Numbered from the stretch's first letter, positions 51,414-60,910 are shown. The stretch is DNA of 64,000 nt from Sediminibacterium ginsengisoli (GCF_900167075.1 NZ_FUWH01000005.1:228639-292638); one strand, 5' to 3'. The notes: generated by a model not told the origin, from the sequence alone. Program-made: numbers and translations.

Positions 51414-52811
51414 TTAATATTCTCCTATAAAAGATACCTGTTTGGTCTGTACCAGTTCTTCACCGGACATCAGTTCGATATCTATTTTTTGCTTTCTTGC
51501 AGTGATCATGCTTTTGGGCATGCTGATAAAAAATGTCTCCTCCGATTCGAGCAGTGGTTTCAGGCTGTCGAGCGCTTTGCCTACATATTGAATGCTGGCG
51601 CCGTTTTGTTTCAGCCTGATATGGTATGGCTGTGGCATATTGCTTTTGTTTACGACGCGGATCCTGTACAGGTTGCTCACCGTTCCGTCCGGATGTTCCT
51701 GCAGCACCTGTCCGGGCACCCGCAGCACAGTAGCATCGAACATTGAGCGGGTTACCAGAAGGGTAACAAGTATACCGATCAGTACAACCAGCACTGCCGT
51801 ATAAGCTTTCATACGGTAAGTAAACCCGATTTTCTTTCCTTCGATGATATTATTCTCACTTGCATATCGGACAAGACCTGTAGGTTTCCCTACCTTTTTC
51901 ATCATACTATCGCACGCATCGATACAGGCAGTACAGTTGATACATTCCAGCTGTACGCCGTTGCGGATATCTATACCTGTAGGGCATACGTGAACACAAA
52001 GGCTGCAATCGATACAATCACCTGCATTTTCCTCGGAACGGCGTTTAGAGCGCGGTTCGCCCCTTACCCTGTCGTAACTGACCGCAATGGAATTTTTATC
52101 GGTCAGTACGCCCTGTAATCTTCCGTAAGGACAAATCACCGTACAAACGATCTCACGTACAAATGCGTAAACGATGTAAAACACAATGGTAAAGAACAAA
52201 AGCGCAATGAACCCAACGAGGTGTTCGGATACAGGTTCCGTAATGATCCGGCGAAGTTCATCCATACCGATAATGTACGACAGGAACGTGTTGGCGATAA
52301 TGAAAGACAGGATAAAGAAAATAGCATGCTTGAGCGCTTTTCTTGCAATCAATCGTGAGGTCCATTTGTTTTTATCAGCCACACGCTGCCTGGTCGCACT
52401 GCCTTCTATCCAGTATTCGATCTTACGGAATACCATTTCCATGAAGATGGTCTGCGGGCAGGCCCAGCCGCAGAAAACACGGCCGAATGCCAGTGTGAAA
52501 ACGATCACGAACAGGAGAAATACCAGCATACCTGTTCCCAAGAGGATAAAGTCCTGCGGGAGGAAAGCCTTGCCGAAAAAGACAAAGCGTGCTTCCGTGA
52601 TATTGAAAAGAAAGAACGGGGAGCCATGTACTTTTACAAAAGGGAGGGAAAAGAAAAGGAGCAGGTAGATCACCGATACCCATGTCCGTACTTTATAAAA
52701 ACGCCCTTCCGGTTTCAACACATATAACCAGCTCCGTTTGCCTTTTTTGTCTACGGTTGTGATCTTGTTCCTGAAGTCACCCGGGGTACTATAACCTGCT
52801 TCTTTCTGCAT
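51414..52811 (-). CDS. ccoG: CcoG/RdxA cbb3 accessory iron-sulfur protein
   Basis: The 465-residue inner-membrane protein has about five helices, an early CGWACPQTIFMEMVFR motif, and two ferredoxin clusters CIDCSLCVHVCP and CINCTACIDACD. The C-terminal periplasmic Ig-like domain is visible. CcoG reduces copper for the cbb3 oxidase. Gap to ccoP is 1 bp. Confidence 0.95.
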   Translation of the reverse strand: MQKEAGYSTPGDFRNKITTVDKKGKRSWLYVLKPEGRFYKVRTWVSVIYLLLFFSLPFVKVHGSPFFLFNITEARFVFFGKAFLPQDFILLGTGMLVFLLFVIVFTLAFGRVFCGWACPQTIFMEMVFRKIEYWIEGSATRQRVADKNKWTSRLIARKALKHAIFFILSFIIANTFLSYIIGMDELRRIITEPVSEHLVGFIALLFFTIVFYIVYAFVREIVCTVICPYGRLQGVLTDKNSIAVSYDRVRGEPRSKRRSEENAGDCIDCSLCVHVCPTGIDIRNGVQLECINCTACIDACDSMMKKVGKPTGLVRYASENNIIEGKKIGFTYRMKAYTAVLVVLIGILVTLLVTRSMFDATVLRVPGQVLQEHPDGTVSNLYRIRVVNKSNMPQPYHIRLKQNGASIQYVGKALDSLKPLLESEETFFISMPKSMITARKQKIDIELMSGEELVQTKQVSFIGEY

Positions 52812-52812
52812 T

Positions 52813-53946
52813 TTATTGTTTTGCTACCACTGAATCTGCTGCCAGCTCTTCAAAAAGTTCACCTTGTTTTTCTTTGGCTGCCGGCGGATTGGAACCTTTG
52901 ATCGATTTGATATAACTCGCTACCTGCGCTATCTGTACCGGCGACAGGTCTTCTTTCCAGCTCTTCATTCCTTTTTCCGGCCAGCCGTATTTGATGGAGT
53001 AGAATACGTCTTTCAGGCTTCCTTTATGCAGCCAGTATTCATCTGTAAGATTAGGTCCTACGCCACCCTGGCCTTTATCGCCATGGCAGGCTGCGCAGTT
53101 CTTGATAAATATTTCATGACCGGTGCCGATGCCTGCTGCATCGAGCATGGTGACTGTTTTTTCATCCACGTTGTTTGCAGCATTTGCGAGATAAGCCTGC
53201 ATTTCAATAGCTGCAGCTTCGTTAGACCTGGCCAGTTCCTGCAATTGTGTGGGCATGGATTCAGCCACAAACATGCGGTAGAGGTACACGAAGGCAAAAA
53301 CGATGGTACCGTAAAAAGCGATCTTCCACCAGCCGGGGATATTATTATCCAGTTCCCTGATGCCGTCGTAGTTGTGCTGAAGGTCCAGTGTATGTTCCTG
53401 TTCCAGCGGAACGGTCTTGTTGATCTTCTGGAAAAAGCTGGGAAGCTTTTTGCGTGCTTCGATCTCTTCGGCAGTCTTTGCTTTTTTTGCAGGGAGGAAC
53501 TGCAGTAATGATCTTACGAGGAACAGGATTACAGCAAGCTCAATACCAAGCACCCAGAGAAACAAAGTAATGTCCCATGGCAGGTAAGATGCTTTTGCGG
53601 GCGCTGCTGTTGCGGCCACATCCTGCGCAGAAAGCTTTAAGGTCAGCAGTAATGCGAATATGCTGGCAGCAGGTTTGAGCAGATCCGCTTTTTTCTTTTC
53701 TTCTTCTTTAACACGTTCCAGGTGCATGGCAGCTGCAACTTTCAGAACGCTTCCCAGCACCGCGATGACGCAGGCCATTACAAAAGCGATGATCACGATC
53801 ACATAACGAGCTACTTCATATCCGTTACCTGCAGCAGGTACGGCTGTGGCGGGTGCGGCGGTTTGTGCCATAGCACCGGAGCAGGCAAGCAGCAAACCTG
53901 CCAGCATAAATGATCTCCGTTTATCTTTTACCAGTCTGAGCAACAT
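52813..53946 (-). CDS. ccoP: CcoP-like cytochrome c subunit of cbb3 oxidase
   Basis: The 377-residue protein starts with a signal/helix (LAGLLLACSGAMAQ), has further helices (YVIVIIAFVMACVIAVLG, LFLWVLGIELAVILFLV, IAFYGTIVFAFVYLYRM) and the CcoP N-terminal motif DGIRELDNNIPGWWKI. Only one haem site is present: NCAACHGDKGQGG with a distal Met region KGMKSW. Classical CcoP has two haems; the one-haem form is common in Bacteroidota to my knowledge. Confidence 0.9.
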   Translation of the reverse strand: MLLRLVKDKRRSFMLAGLLLACSGAMAQTAAPATAVPAAGNGYEVARYVIVIIAFVMACVIAVLGSVLKVAAAMHLERVKEEEKKKADLLKPAASIFALLLTLKLSAQDVAATAAPAKASYLPWDITLFLWVLGIELAVILFLVRSLLQFLPAKKAKTAEEIEARKKLPSFFQKINKTVPLEQEHTLDLQHNYDGIRELDNNIPGWWKIAFYGTIVFAFVYLYRMFVAESMPTQLQELARSNEAAAIEMQAYLANAANNVDEKTVTMLDAAGIGTGHEIFIKNCAACHGDKGQGGVGPNLTDEYWLHKGSLKDVFYSIKYGWPEKGMKSWKEDLSPVQIAQVASYIKSIKGSNPPAAKEKQGELFEELAADSVVAKQ

Positions 53947-53957
53947 AGGTTGTTTTT

Positions 53958-54116
53958 TTATTTTAATGGGATACCAGCCTTGTCTTCCATTTTTTTCTTA
54001 TCGGCACTGAATACGTAGGCAACGGCTATTACAAATACGGTCATGAAAAGAACGAGCGATATAAGCGGATAGATGCTTACGTCCTGAATCTGTTTGAGGT
54101 AATTAGTGAACTTCAT
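53958..54116 (-). CDS. ccoQ: CcoQ-like small cbb3 subunit
   Basis: The 52-residue protein (ATG at 54116) has one helix (ISLVLFMTVFVIAVAYVFSADKK) followed by a charged tail ending DKAGIPLK, as in CcoQ/FixQ. It overlaps the ccoNO stop by 14 bp and precedes ccoP by 11 bp, the usual N-O-Q-P order. Confidence 0.82.
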   Translation of the reverse strand: MKFTNYLKQIQDVSIYPLISLVLFMTVFVIAVAYVFSADKKKMEDKAGIPLK

Positions 54117-56238
54117 TGCTGCTTGGTTTAGGTGAATGCTTAATATCAACCCCGAGGCGCTGCAGGTAAGCGATCACTGCAATGATCTCTTTTTCGCTGC
54201 TTACTTTGATTTTATCTTTTGCAAGATTTGCTGCGATCCCTTCAGCCTGTTTGCGTAATTCCTCATTGGCAACTTTGTCATAGCCTTTCGGATAAGGAAC
54301 GCCGAGCTGTTGCATCGCTCTTATTTTAGCCGGAGTTGTTTTTGTGTTCAGATCTGCAGTGAGCAACCATGGATACGCCGGCATGATACTACCCTGGCTG
54401 ATCTCTTCCGGATCGTTCATGTGGCGGTAATGCCAGCTGTCCGGATACTTACCACCTACGCGCTGCAGATCCGGTCCGGTACGTTTACTACCCCACTGGA
54501 ACGGGTGATCATAAACGAATTCGCCAGCCTTTGAATATTCGCCATAGCGTGCTTCTTCATCCCGGAAAGGTCTGATCATCTGTGAGTGGCAGGTATAACA
54601 ACCTTCGCGCACATAAATATCGCGGCCCTGCAATTCGAGCGGTGTATATGGTTTTACGGCTTCGATCGTAGGTACGTTATTTTCGATAAGGAAAGTGGGA
54701 ATAATCTCCACAGCACCACCGATAGCCACTACAATCAGGCTCATCACCAGCATTCGTACAGGCCTTCTTTCGATCACACTATGCCAGTGCATTTTCACAA
54801 CAGGCATCGGCTGTGCAGAAAGCGGTAATGCTTCAGCAGCTTCATTGTTGATGAATGCTCCCTGCTTCATGGTTTTTGAAATATTATACACAGCAAGCAC
54901 TGCACCAACCAGGTAAAGGGTTCCGCCTATTCCGCGCGCCACATACATCGGGATCACATGTGTTACTGTTTCCAGGAACTGGTACTGCAGCTGACCGCTT
55001 TCAGTGAATTTCTTCCACATGATACTTTGCGCAAATCCTGCCCAGTACAATGGAATTGCATAGATCAGGATACCAATGGTACCGATCACGAAATGCATGT
55101 TCGCCATTTTACGTGAATACAAGGTTGTATTCCACATTCGTGGCACCATGTAATACAACATACCGAAGACCATGAACCCGTTGAATCCTAACGCTCCAAT
55201 GTGTACGTGGGCAACGGTCCAGTCTGTATAGTGACTAATCGCGTTCACTGATTTCAGCGACAACATCGGTCCTTCAAAAGTGGCCATACCATAACAGGTG
55301 AGTGCAACCACAAACATTTTAAGAATAGGATCCTCGCGTACTTTATCCCATGCGCCACGCAGTGTGAACAGACCATTCAGCATACCGCCCCAGCTTGGCA
55401 GGATCAGCATGATACTGAATACGGTACCTAATGCCTGTGCCCATTCGGGCAAAGCGGTATATAAAAGGTGGTGAGGTCCTGCCCAGATATAGATAAAGAT
55501 CAGCGCCCAGAAGTGGATGATACTCCAGCGGTAAGAATAGATGGGGCGATCTGCAGCTTTCGGCACGAAGTAATACATAAGGCCGAGAAATGGTGTGGTA
55601 AGAAAGAAGGCAACTGCATTATGTCCGTACCACCATTGCACAAGGGCATCCTGCACACCGGCATAGATACTGTAGCTTTTGAAGAGTGTTACCGGCAGTT
55701 CAAAAGAGTTGACAATGTGAAGTAAGGCTACTGCTACCCAGGTACCGATAAAGAACCAGATGGCCACATACAGATGGCGCTCTCTTCTTTTCAGGATGGT
55801 ACCGAACATGTTCACTCCAAATACAACCCAGATGAGGGTGATAAGGATATCGATCGGCCATTCCAGTTCAGCGTATTCCTTACCGGTAGTGTAACCGGCA
55901 AGCAGCGATACGGCACCGAGCACAATGATCAGCTGCCAGCCCCACAAATGGATCTTGCTCAGCGTATCATTGAACAGACGGGTTTTCAATACCCTTTGCA
56001 GGATATAATAAGCACCTGCAAATACAGCGTTACCTACAAAAGCAAAAATGACTGCATTGGTATGAACAGGTCTGAGCCTGCCAAACGTAGTGTACGGGAT
56101 TCCGAAATTGAGCGCGGGAAACGCGAGCTGGAATGCAATGATCACCCCGACCAGCATTCCGACAATGCCCCAGAACAGGGTTGCGATACCAAACTGTTTT
56201 ACGATCCTGTTATCATAGTAGAACTTCTCTGCCTGCAT
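54103..56238 (-). CDS. ccoNO: Fused cbb3 oxidase subunits I and II (CcoN-CcoO)
   Basis: The 711-residue protein fuses the catalytic CcoN (about 1-470, 12 helices, with WYGHNAVAFFLTTPFLGLMYY and HIGALGFNGF haem/copper-site regions) to CcoO (about 490-711), which has one helix and the c-type haem site CYTCHSQMIRPFRDE, PDLQRVGGKYPD and MPAYPWL. The fusion is known in Bacteroidota. It performs high-affinity oxygen reduction and proton pumping. Confidence 0.95.
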   Translation of the reverse strand: MQAEKFYYDNRIVKQFGIATLFWGIVGMLVGVIIAFQLAFPALNFGIPYTTFGRLRPVHTNAVIFAFVGNAVFAGAYYILQRVLKTRLFNDTLSKIHLWGWQLIIVLGAVSLLAGYTTGKEYAELEWPIDILITLIWVVFGVNMFGTILKRRERHLYVAIWFFIGTWVAVALLHIVNSFELPVTLFKSYSIYAGVQDALVQWWYGHNAVAFFLTTPFLGLMYYFVPKAADRPIYSYRWSIIHFWALIFIYIWAGPHHLLYTALPEWAQALGTVFSIMLILPSWGGMLNGLFTLRGAWDKVREDPILKMFVVALTCYGMATFEGPMLSLKSVNAISHYTDWTVAHVHIGALGFNGFMVFGMLYYMVPRMWNTTLYSRKMANMHFVIGTIGILIYAIPLYWAGFAQSIMWKKFTESGQLQYQFLETVTHVIPMYVARGIGGTLYLVGAVLAVYNISKTMKQGAFINNEAAEALPLSAQPMPVVKMHWHSVIERRPVRMLVMSLIVVAIGGAVEIIPTFLIENNVPTIEAVKPYTPLELQGRDIYVREGCYTCHSQMIRPFRDEEARYGEYSKAGEFVYDHPFQWGSKRTGPDLQRVGGKYPDSWHYRHMNDPEEISQGSIMPAYPWLLTADLNTKTTPAKIRAMQQLGVPYPKGYDKVANEELRKQAEGIAANLAKDKIKVSSEKEIIAVIAYLQRLGVDIKHSPKPSSNEVH

Positions 56239-56243
56239 AAAAG

Positions 56244-56402
56244 CTATGGTTTAGATTGATGGTTATCGTCGTCAAAAAAGATCCGGTGTGCCGGTGAATA
56301 ATCGTCTTCAAATTGTCCGCTCCGCACGCTCCAGAGATAAGCCGCCAGAAAAAAAACGGCTACCAGTAAACTGATTCCGAGAAGGAGTATGATCACTTTC
56401 AC
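56244..56402 (-). CDS. ccoS: CcoS cbb3 maturation protein (GTG start)
   Basis: A 52-residue frame too short for the usual cut-off. It has a single helix (IILLLGISLLVAVFFLAAYLWSVRSGQFED) followed by the CcoS hallmark SGQFEDDYSPAHRIFFDDD. The start is GTG at 56402; no in-frame ATG is upstream, and GTG at 56396 is the alternative. It lies 5 bp before ccoNO and 60 bp after ccoI. Confidence 0.85.
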   Translation of the reverse strand: MKVIILLLGISLLVAVFFLAAYLWSVRSGQFEDDYSPAHRIFFDDDNHQSKP

Positions 56403-56462
56403 TTTCGATCGATTTAATAAGGCAAAATTATTTCTGTCCGGCCGCGTGAAAAATGTGATCGA

Positions 56463-58910
56463 TTAGGAAGAAATATGATTTTGATCATGTTTCGCGATAC
56501 GCTCAGTTCCGAAGTATTTTATGCCTGCCCTGCGTGTTGCCAGGTAAGCGATCAGGATAATGCTGATGGATGATGCCGGCATGAGAATAGCTGCGATGAC
56601 CGGTTGCAATTTTGCACTCACGGCAAAAGAAAGTCCTACGGCGTTATAACAAAGCGAATAAATAAAAAGCCCTATTACGATCCACCTCGCAGCTTTTGCC
56701 ACCTGGATAAAATGATGCAGGCCGCCCAGTTTTTTTACGTCCATAATTGCATCGCAGGCCGGTGAGAAAGAAAATATATCTTCTGCAACGGTGATCCCCG
56801 TATCCGCCTGTTTTAATGCACCGGAATCATTCAGTCCGTCGCCTATCATTAATACTTTCGCTTTTTGTTCCAGCTGCAGACGACGTATGTAATCCAGTTT
56901 ATCCTGCGGCGATTGACGGAACAACAAGGCTGCATGCTGCGGGAACAGTTTGCGCATCTGCATCCTTGCACTTTCATTATCGCCGCTCAGCAGGCTGATA
57001 CCGAACCCGTTCATCGATTTCAATAATGCAGGTATATCAGATCTTACTTTATTGCGGATCACAAACTTGCCCTGGATCATTCCGTCGATCGACATAAAAA
57101 TTTCACTGGCCGGTTCAAGGTTCACCGGTGATATTTTCAGGAATGAAGCACTTCCGGCTTTATAATATTTTTCGTTAATCCAGCCTTCCATACCCTTACC
57201 TTCTGTTTCCTTGAAATGTTCAACGGGGATCAGTTCCACATCTTCATATTGCTTCACCAGTGCCTTGCACAAAGGGTGTACGGAAAGCGACATCAGCGAA
57301 ATAAATACCTGCAGATCTTCCCTGTTGAAATTCAGGCCCTGGTATTCAATGGTTACATTATCAGCATCAGTAAGTGTTCCCGTTTTATCGAACACCACAT
57401 GATCGGTAAGTGCAAGGTTCTCGATTGTGTTTGTATTTTTTACAAAGAGGCCTTTCCGGGAAAAGAGTTCCATGGTATAACCGTAAGTAAACGAAGCTGC
57501 CAGCAATAAGGAGCAGGGACAGGCAACGATGAGCACAGAAGTAAACGCATGCCAGCCTTTTGCAGGATCGATCAGGTACCAGTAAGTACCGGCAGTAAAT
57601 GCCATGATCAGTAATACCAGTGAGAAATAACGGCTGATCAGTGTTATAAAAGATGTGGTTTGTTTATGGTCTGAAGAAAATGCAGGATCATTCCACAACT
57701 GTGTAAAATTGCTTTGCGAAAAAGGTTTCAGTGCAATCACTTCCGCATTGCTGCCTTTGATGCGTCCGCCTGCATAAACAATTCCGCCGGGCGTAACCGG
57801 AACAGGTGTGGATTCACCCGTTACAAAGCTGTAGTCGATCTCCGTTTTTCCTTTGCTCAATATACTATCCACCGGGATGATCTCGTTGTGGTGCAGCTGA
57901 ACAATATCGTCTTTGCGCAGGGCGCTCAGCATTTTTGGTTTGCGTTCGCCATTATCCAGTACGGTAACCGAGATCGGGAAATAAGCGGTGTGATCCCTGT
58001 TGAAACGCAATGAAGATTCTGTTCTTTGCTGAAGGGTTCTGCCGATCAGCATGAAAAAAACGATACCACTCATACTGTCCAGGTAACCGGCGCCGGTATT
58101 CCCGATGATCTCGTAAAGGCTCCTGGTAAAAGTAACAAGTATGGCCAGTGCGATTGGTGCATCGATATTCAGGAATTTCTGTTTAAGTCCCTGCCAGGCA
58201 TTCACGAAAAAGGATTGTGCCCCGATGAAGAAAACCGGTAAAGAAAGTAATAAGTTGATATACCTGAAAAATACGGCGATATGAGGTTCAGTTTCATAAG
58301 ATAATCCGAGGTATTCGGGAAAGCTGATCAGCATGATATTCGCAAAGCAGAAACCGGTAAGACCCAATTGCATGGCAACTTTGCGGTTGTATTTTTTCCG
58401 TTTGCCGGCCTCGGCATCGGAAAGGGAAATATGCGGTTCATAACCGATGGACGTCAGTAATTCCGCTACCTGACGCAATGATAACTGCTTATGATCGAAG
58501 GAGACGGCGATCTCTTTTGCGAGGAAATTTACCTGTGAGGCAAGTATACCGGGATGCAGCCTGTCGAGTTTTTCCAGTAACCATAAGCAGGAACTGCAGT
58601 GGATCTGCGGAAGGTGTAATACCACGCGGGCTCTCTGTTCGTCTTTATACGCAAGCAATGCCAGCATGGTCTTTTCATCATCGAGATAACTGAAAGCCGA
58701 ATCGGGTATGTCTTTCAGTTTATTACCGGGTGCATCGTTCAGGCAATAATACTGGGTAAGGTTATGCTGATTCAGGATCGAGTATACTGTTTCACAACCT
58801 GCACAGCAGAATTGTAAGTTATAGGCCTGTCTGCTATCGCTTCCGCATACATCACCGCAATGCGCACAATATGTTGTTTTGCTATCCGCTTCACTTATAA
58901 ATGATTTCAT
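56463..58910 (-). CDS. ccoI: CcoI/FixI-type heavy-metal P-type ATPase
   Basis: From MKSFISEAD at 58910 the protein has 815 residues. The N-terminus holds Cys-rich CAHCGDVC and FCCAGCETVYS, then an HMA domain with IHCSSCLWLLEKL. The P-type core has CPCSLLLAASF (ion channel), FDKTGTLTDAD (phospho-Asp) and GDGLNDSGALKQAD. CcoI exports copper for cbb3 assembly. It follows the hemerythrin-like gene by 1 bp. Confidence 0.94.
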   Translation of the reverse strand: MKSFISEADSKTTYCAHCGDVCGSDSRQAYNLQFCCAGCETVYSILNQHNLTQYYCLNDAPGNKLKDIPDSAFSYLDDEKTMLALLAYKDEQRARVVLHLPQIHCSSCLWLLEKLDRLHPGILASQVNFLAKEIAVSFDHKQLSLRQVAELLTSIGYEPHISLSDAEAGKRKKYNRKVAMQLGLTGFCFANIMLISFPEYLGLSYETEPHIAVFFRYINLLLSLPVFFIGAQSFFVNAWQGLKQKFLNIDAPIALAILVTFTRSLYEIIGNTGAGYLDSMSGIVFFMLIGRTLQQRTESSLRFNRDHTAYFPISVTVLDNGERKPKMLSALRKDDIVQLHHNEIIPVDSILSKGKTEIDYSFVTGESTPVPVTPGGIVYAGGRIKGSNAEVIALKPFSQSNFTQLWNDPAFSSDHKQTTSFITLISRYFSLVLLIMAFTAGTYWYLIDPAKGWHAFTSVLIVACPCSLLLAASFTYGYTMELFSRKGLFVKNTNTIENLALTDHVVFDKTGTLTDADNVTIEYQGLNFNREDLQVFISLMSLSVHPLCKALVKQYEDVELIPVEHFKETEGKGMEGWINEKYYKAGSASFLKISPVNLEPASEIFMSIDGMIQGKFVIRNKVRSDIPALLKSMNGFGISLLSGDNESARMQMRKLFPQHAALLFRQSPQDKLDYIRRLQLEQKAKVLMIGDGLNDSGALKQADTGITVAEDIFSFSPACDAIMDVKKLGGLHHFIQVAKAARWIVIGLFIYSLCYNAVGLSFAVSAKLQPVIAAILMPASSISIILIAYLATRRAGIKYFGTERIAKHDQNHISS
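56475..56488. promoter_or_regulatory. FNR-like box inside the end of ccoI
   Basis: ATGATTTTGATCAT matches TTGATnnnnATCAA except for the outermost bases (ATGAT and ATCAT are complementary). It lies 73 bp before the ccoS GTG and about 237 bp before ccoNO, inside the last codons of ccoI, where it could drive the ccoS-ccoNOQP part. Confidence 0.5.
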
Positions 58911-58911
58911 C

Positions 58912-59418
58912 TTATAACGATTTACAGCCCTTACAACTTCTGAACGGCGCAAACAGGTACTTGTCTTTGGTAACGTGCACTGCTACCAGGTTTTTTTCAA
59001 AAACCTGCAATAAATTCACAAGTTCCTGGATACTACCCGTGACTGGGATCACATCACCGGCCCGGAGATTTTCCCTGATTTCAGTAAGCAGTACCAGCAT
59101 GCTGGTATAATGGGTTTTTACACTCTTGAAAGGTTTGCAGCTCTCGGCCAGCTTATTTTCGGCCTGTAATTGCAGGATAAAAGGGAATAATACCAGCTTT
59201 TCCTTACGGTACTGATCGTCGAGTTCACTATAGATTTTATTGAGCAAAGACTGATAAATCCGTTCATCATTGCCGGGGAAAAGCTGCTGCATATATTCTC
59301 CAATCCCGCTCACCTGCCCGAACAGAACGGGATAAACCCGGCTGATTACTGTTTCGGTGAACTGCATCGCCGGCATTTCCCTGAGCTGATCCGTTTCAAT
59401 TTGTCCAGACATTGCCAT
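58912..59418 (-). CDS. Hemerythrin-like helical protein with degraded iron ligands
   Basis: The 168-residue protein has a hemerythrin-like pattern: YRKEKLVLFPFILQL, KTHYTSMLVLLTEI and VAVHVTKDKYLFAPF. The usual first His and the Glu of the HxxxE motifs are replaced (KEK and TKDK), so a full di-iron site is doubtful. It is first in the leftward oxidase operon after the FNR box. It ends RSCKGCKSL, a possible metal- or redox-active Cys pair. A role in NO or oxygen sensing is only suggested by context. Confidence 0.6.
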   Translation of the reverse strand: MAMSGQIETDQLREMPAMQFTETVISRVYPVLFGQVSGIGEYMQQLFPGNDERIYQSLLNKIYSELDDQYRKEKLVLFPFILQLQAENKLAESCKPFKSVKTHYTSMLVLLTEIRENLRAGDVIPVTGSIQELVNLLQVFEKNLVAVHVTKDKYLFAPFRSCKGCKSL

Positions 59419-59482
59419 TCAGTATTTTGGCAAATGTGGCACAGGAACGCAGGATTAAAAATGACAGGTAATTGGAGTAAAG

Positions 59483-59496
59483 ATGATTTTTATCAT
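59483..59496. promoter_or_regulatory. FNR-like box upstream of the oxidase operon
   Basis: ATGATTTTTATCAT is a perfect dyad with a 4-base spacer matching the FNR consensus except for the outer A/T pair. It lies 65 bp upstream of the hemerythrin-like ATG and between that gene and the fnr stop, a normal activator position for the leftward operon. Confidence 0.65.
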
Positions 59497-59505
59497 GTAA
59501 CAGGA

Positions 59506-60219
59506 TCAATCTGAAATATCAGCTACGCGGACAAGCTTTTTAAGGTCGAGGATCACTATTTTCTTGCCGTTGAGCTGGATCAATCCTTCCCGGTTGAGTT
59601 CGGAAAGCAGTCTGATGGTGGTTTCGGTAGCGGTGCCTACAATATTGGCAATGTCTTCCCGGCTGAATGCAGCTGCGATGGTTTGGCCATCTTCTTCAAA
59701 ACCATACGTTTCTTTGATGAATAAAAGTGCCTCTGCCACCCTTTCGCGGACAGGTTTCTGCGCGAGATGAGTGATCTGCTGTTCTGCTTTTTTCAGGTCA
59801 TCAGAAAGCAATTTGAGCATTTCCAGGGTAAGAGAGCTGTCTTTCTGCAGGATACCCATGAAAAGGTCCTTGGGAATAAAGCAGACGCCACTGTTTTCAA
59901 GTGCAATGGCAGACGCATTATACCGATCGCCGCTAAGCAGAGAGCGGTATCCGAGCGGGTCGCCTGGTTTCACCAGTCTGATGATCTGTTCTTTACCGTC
60001 GTCGCCCTGCTTGGATAATTTTATTTTACCGTGGTTAACGCAATAGATGCCGAATGGGCGTGCACCTTCTTTGAAGATATATTCGCCTTTTTTATAGGAA
60101 GTGCAGGTCTTTTCAGCATCAATTTCCCGCATGGAATCATTCGCGGGATTGCAGAAGATATTAGTGAACCTTTTCGCGCAACGATTACAGTCAGTTATAT
60201 CTTGATGCTCAAAAGACAT
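59506..60219 (-). CDS. FNR-type oxygen-responsive regulator (Crp/Fnr family)
   Basis: The 237-residue protein has an N-terminal Cys cluster (DCNRC at C11/C14, FC at C23), a cNMP-type beta roll and Cys113 in GVCFIPKDLF, which aligns with FNR Cys122. This suggests a [4Fe-4S] oxygen sensor. The C-terminal helix-turn-helix reads SREDIANIVGTATETTIRLLSEL, retaining Glu and Arg of the FNR recognition helix. It sits upstream of the cbb3 operon in the same direction, and FNR-like boxes lie there, so it is the likely activator. Confidence 0.85.
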   Translation of the reverse strand: MSFEHQDITDCNRCAKRFTNIFCNPANDSMREIDAEKTCTSYKKGEYIFKEGARPFGIYCVNHGKIKLSKQGDDGKEQIIRLVKPGDPLGYRSLLSGDRYNASAIALENSGVCFIPKDLFMGILQKDSSLTLEMLKLLSDDLKKAEQQITHLAQKPVRERVAEALLFIKETYGFEEDGQTIAAAFSREDIANIVGTATETTIRLLSELNREGLIQLNGKKIVILDLKKLVRVADISD

Positions 60220-60233
60220 GAAGGGGATTTGCG

Positions 60234-60241
60234 CAAAGCTA
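60234..60241 (-). promoter_or_regulatory. Putative -7 box for fnr
   Basis: Minus-strand TAGCTTTG matches TAnnTTTG and lies 14 bases before the fnr ATG. A -33 TTTG is not evident. Confidence 0.35.
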
Positions 60242-60356
60242 CGTAATCGATTGTACAGCCGGCCGTTATATCCGTTACAATGGGAATAAAAATGAATGCA
60301 TAAACTTTCATAATGCGTAATATTTCTTATTTTACGATAAGTACATCAAAAAATGA

Positions 60357-60860
60357 ATGAGTATGCTGTCAAAAACAATGAAAGAAGCGTTAAACGGACA
60401 AGTCTTGATGGAAGCGCAATCGTCCCAGGCTTACCTGGCCATGGGCAGCTGGGCTGAAATTCAGCCTGGGTTGAAAGGAGTTACGCAGTTTTTCTTTAAG
60501 CATAGTGAAGAAGAGCGGAGTCATATGCTGAAACTGATCCATTTTATCAATGAACGAGGCGGTTTTGCTGTGATCCCAGCACTGGAGCAACCGGTACTTA
60601 CATTTGTATCGCTGAAGCAGGCATTCGAAAAATTGTACGAACATGAACTGAAAGTAAGTGAAAGCATTAATAACCTCGTAGAAATTGCGCTTGCGGAGAA
60701 AGATTATGCCACCCATAACTTTCTGCAATGGTATGTGATGGAACAGATGGAGGAAGAAAGGCTTGCAAGAGAATGCAATGACAAACTGGAACTGATCGGT
60801 GACGACAAGAGTGGGCTTTACCTTTTTGACCGGGATATTATGACGATGGAAAATGAATAA
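60357..60860 (+). CDS. ftnA: Ferritin (non-haem iron storage)
   Basis: The 167-residue protein has the ferritin four-helix pattern: ALNGQVLMEAQSSQAYLAMGSW with E of the ferroxidase centre, FFFKHSEEERSHMLKLIHFINERGG (ExxH), and FLQWYVMEQMEEERLAREC near the end. Length matches bacterial ferritins. It stands alone between fnr and the rRNA operon, with its own terminator. It is separate from the EncFtn-like gene at 11324. Confidence 0.94.
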   Translation: MSMLSKTMKEALNGQVLMEAQSSQAYLAMGSWAEIQPGLKGVTQFFFKHSEEERSHMLKLIHFINERGGFAVIPALEQPVLTFVSLKQAFEKLYEHELKVSESINNLVEIALAEKDYATHNFLQWYVMEQMEEERLARECNDKLELIGDDKSGLYLFDRDIMTMENE

Positions 60861-60879
60861 AGTTTTTCTGATATTGGGA

Positions 60880-60909
60880 AGTCTGGCTGTAAAGGCCGGA
60901 CTTTTTTTA
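60880..60909 (+). terminator. Rho-independent terminator of the ferritin gene
   Basis: AGTCTGGC (60880-60887) pairs with GCCGGACT (60895-60902, one G-U) around a 7-base loop and runs into seven T. It lies about 20 bp after the ferritin stop. Confidence 0.75.
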
Positions 60910-60910
60910 T

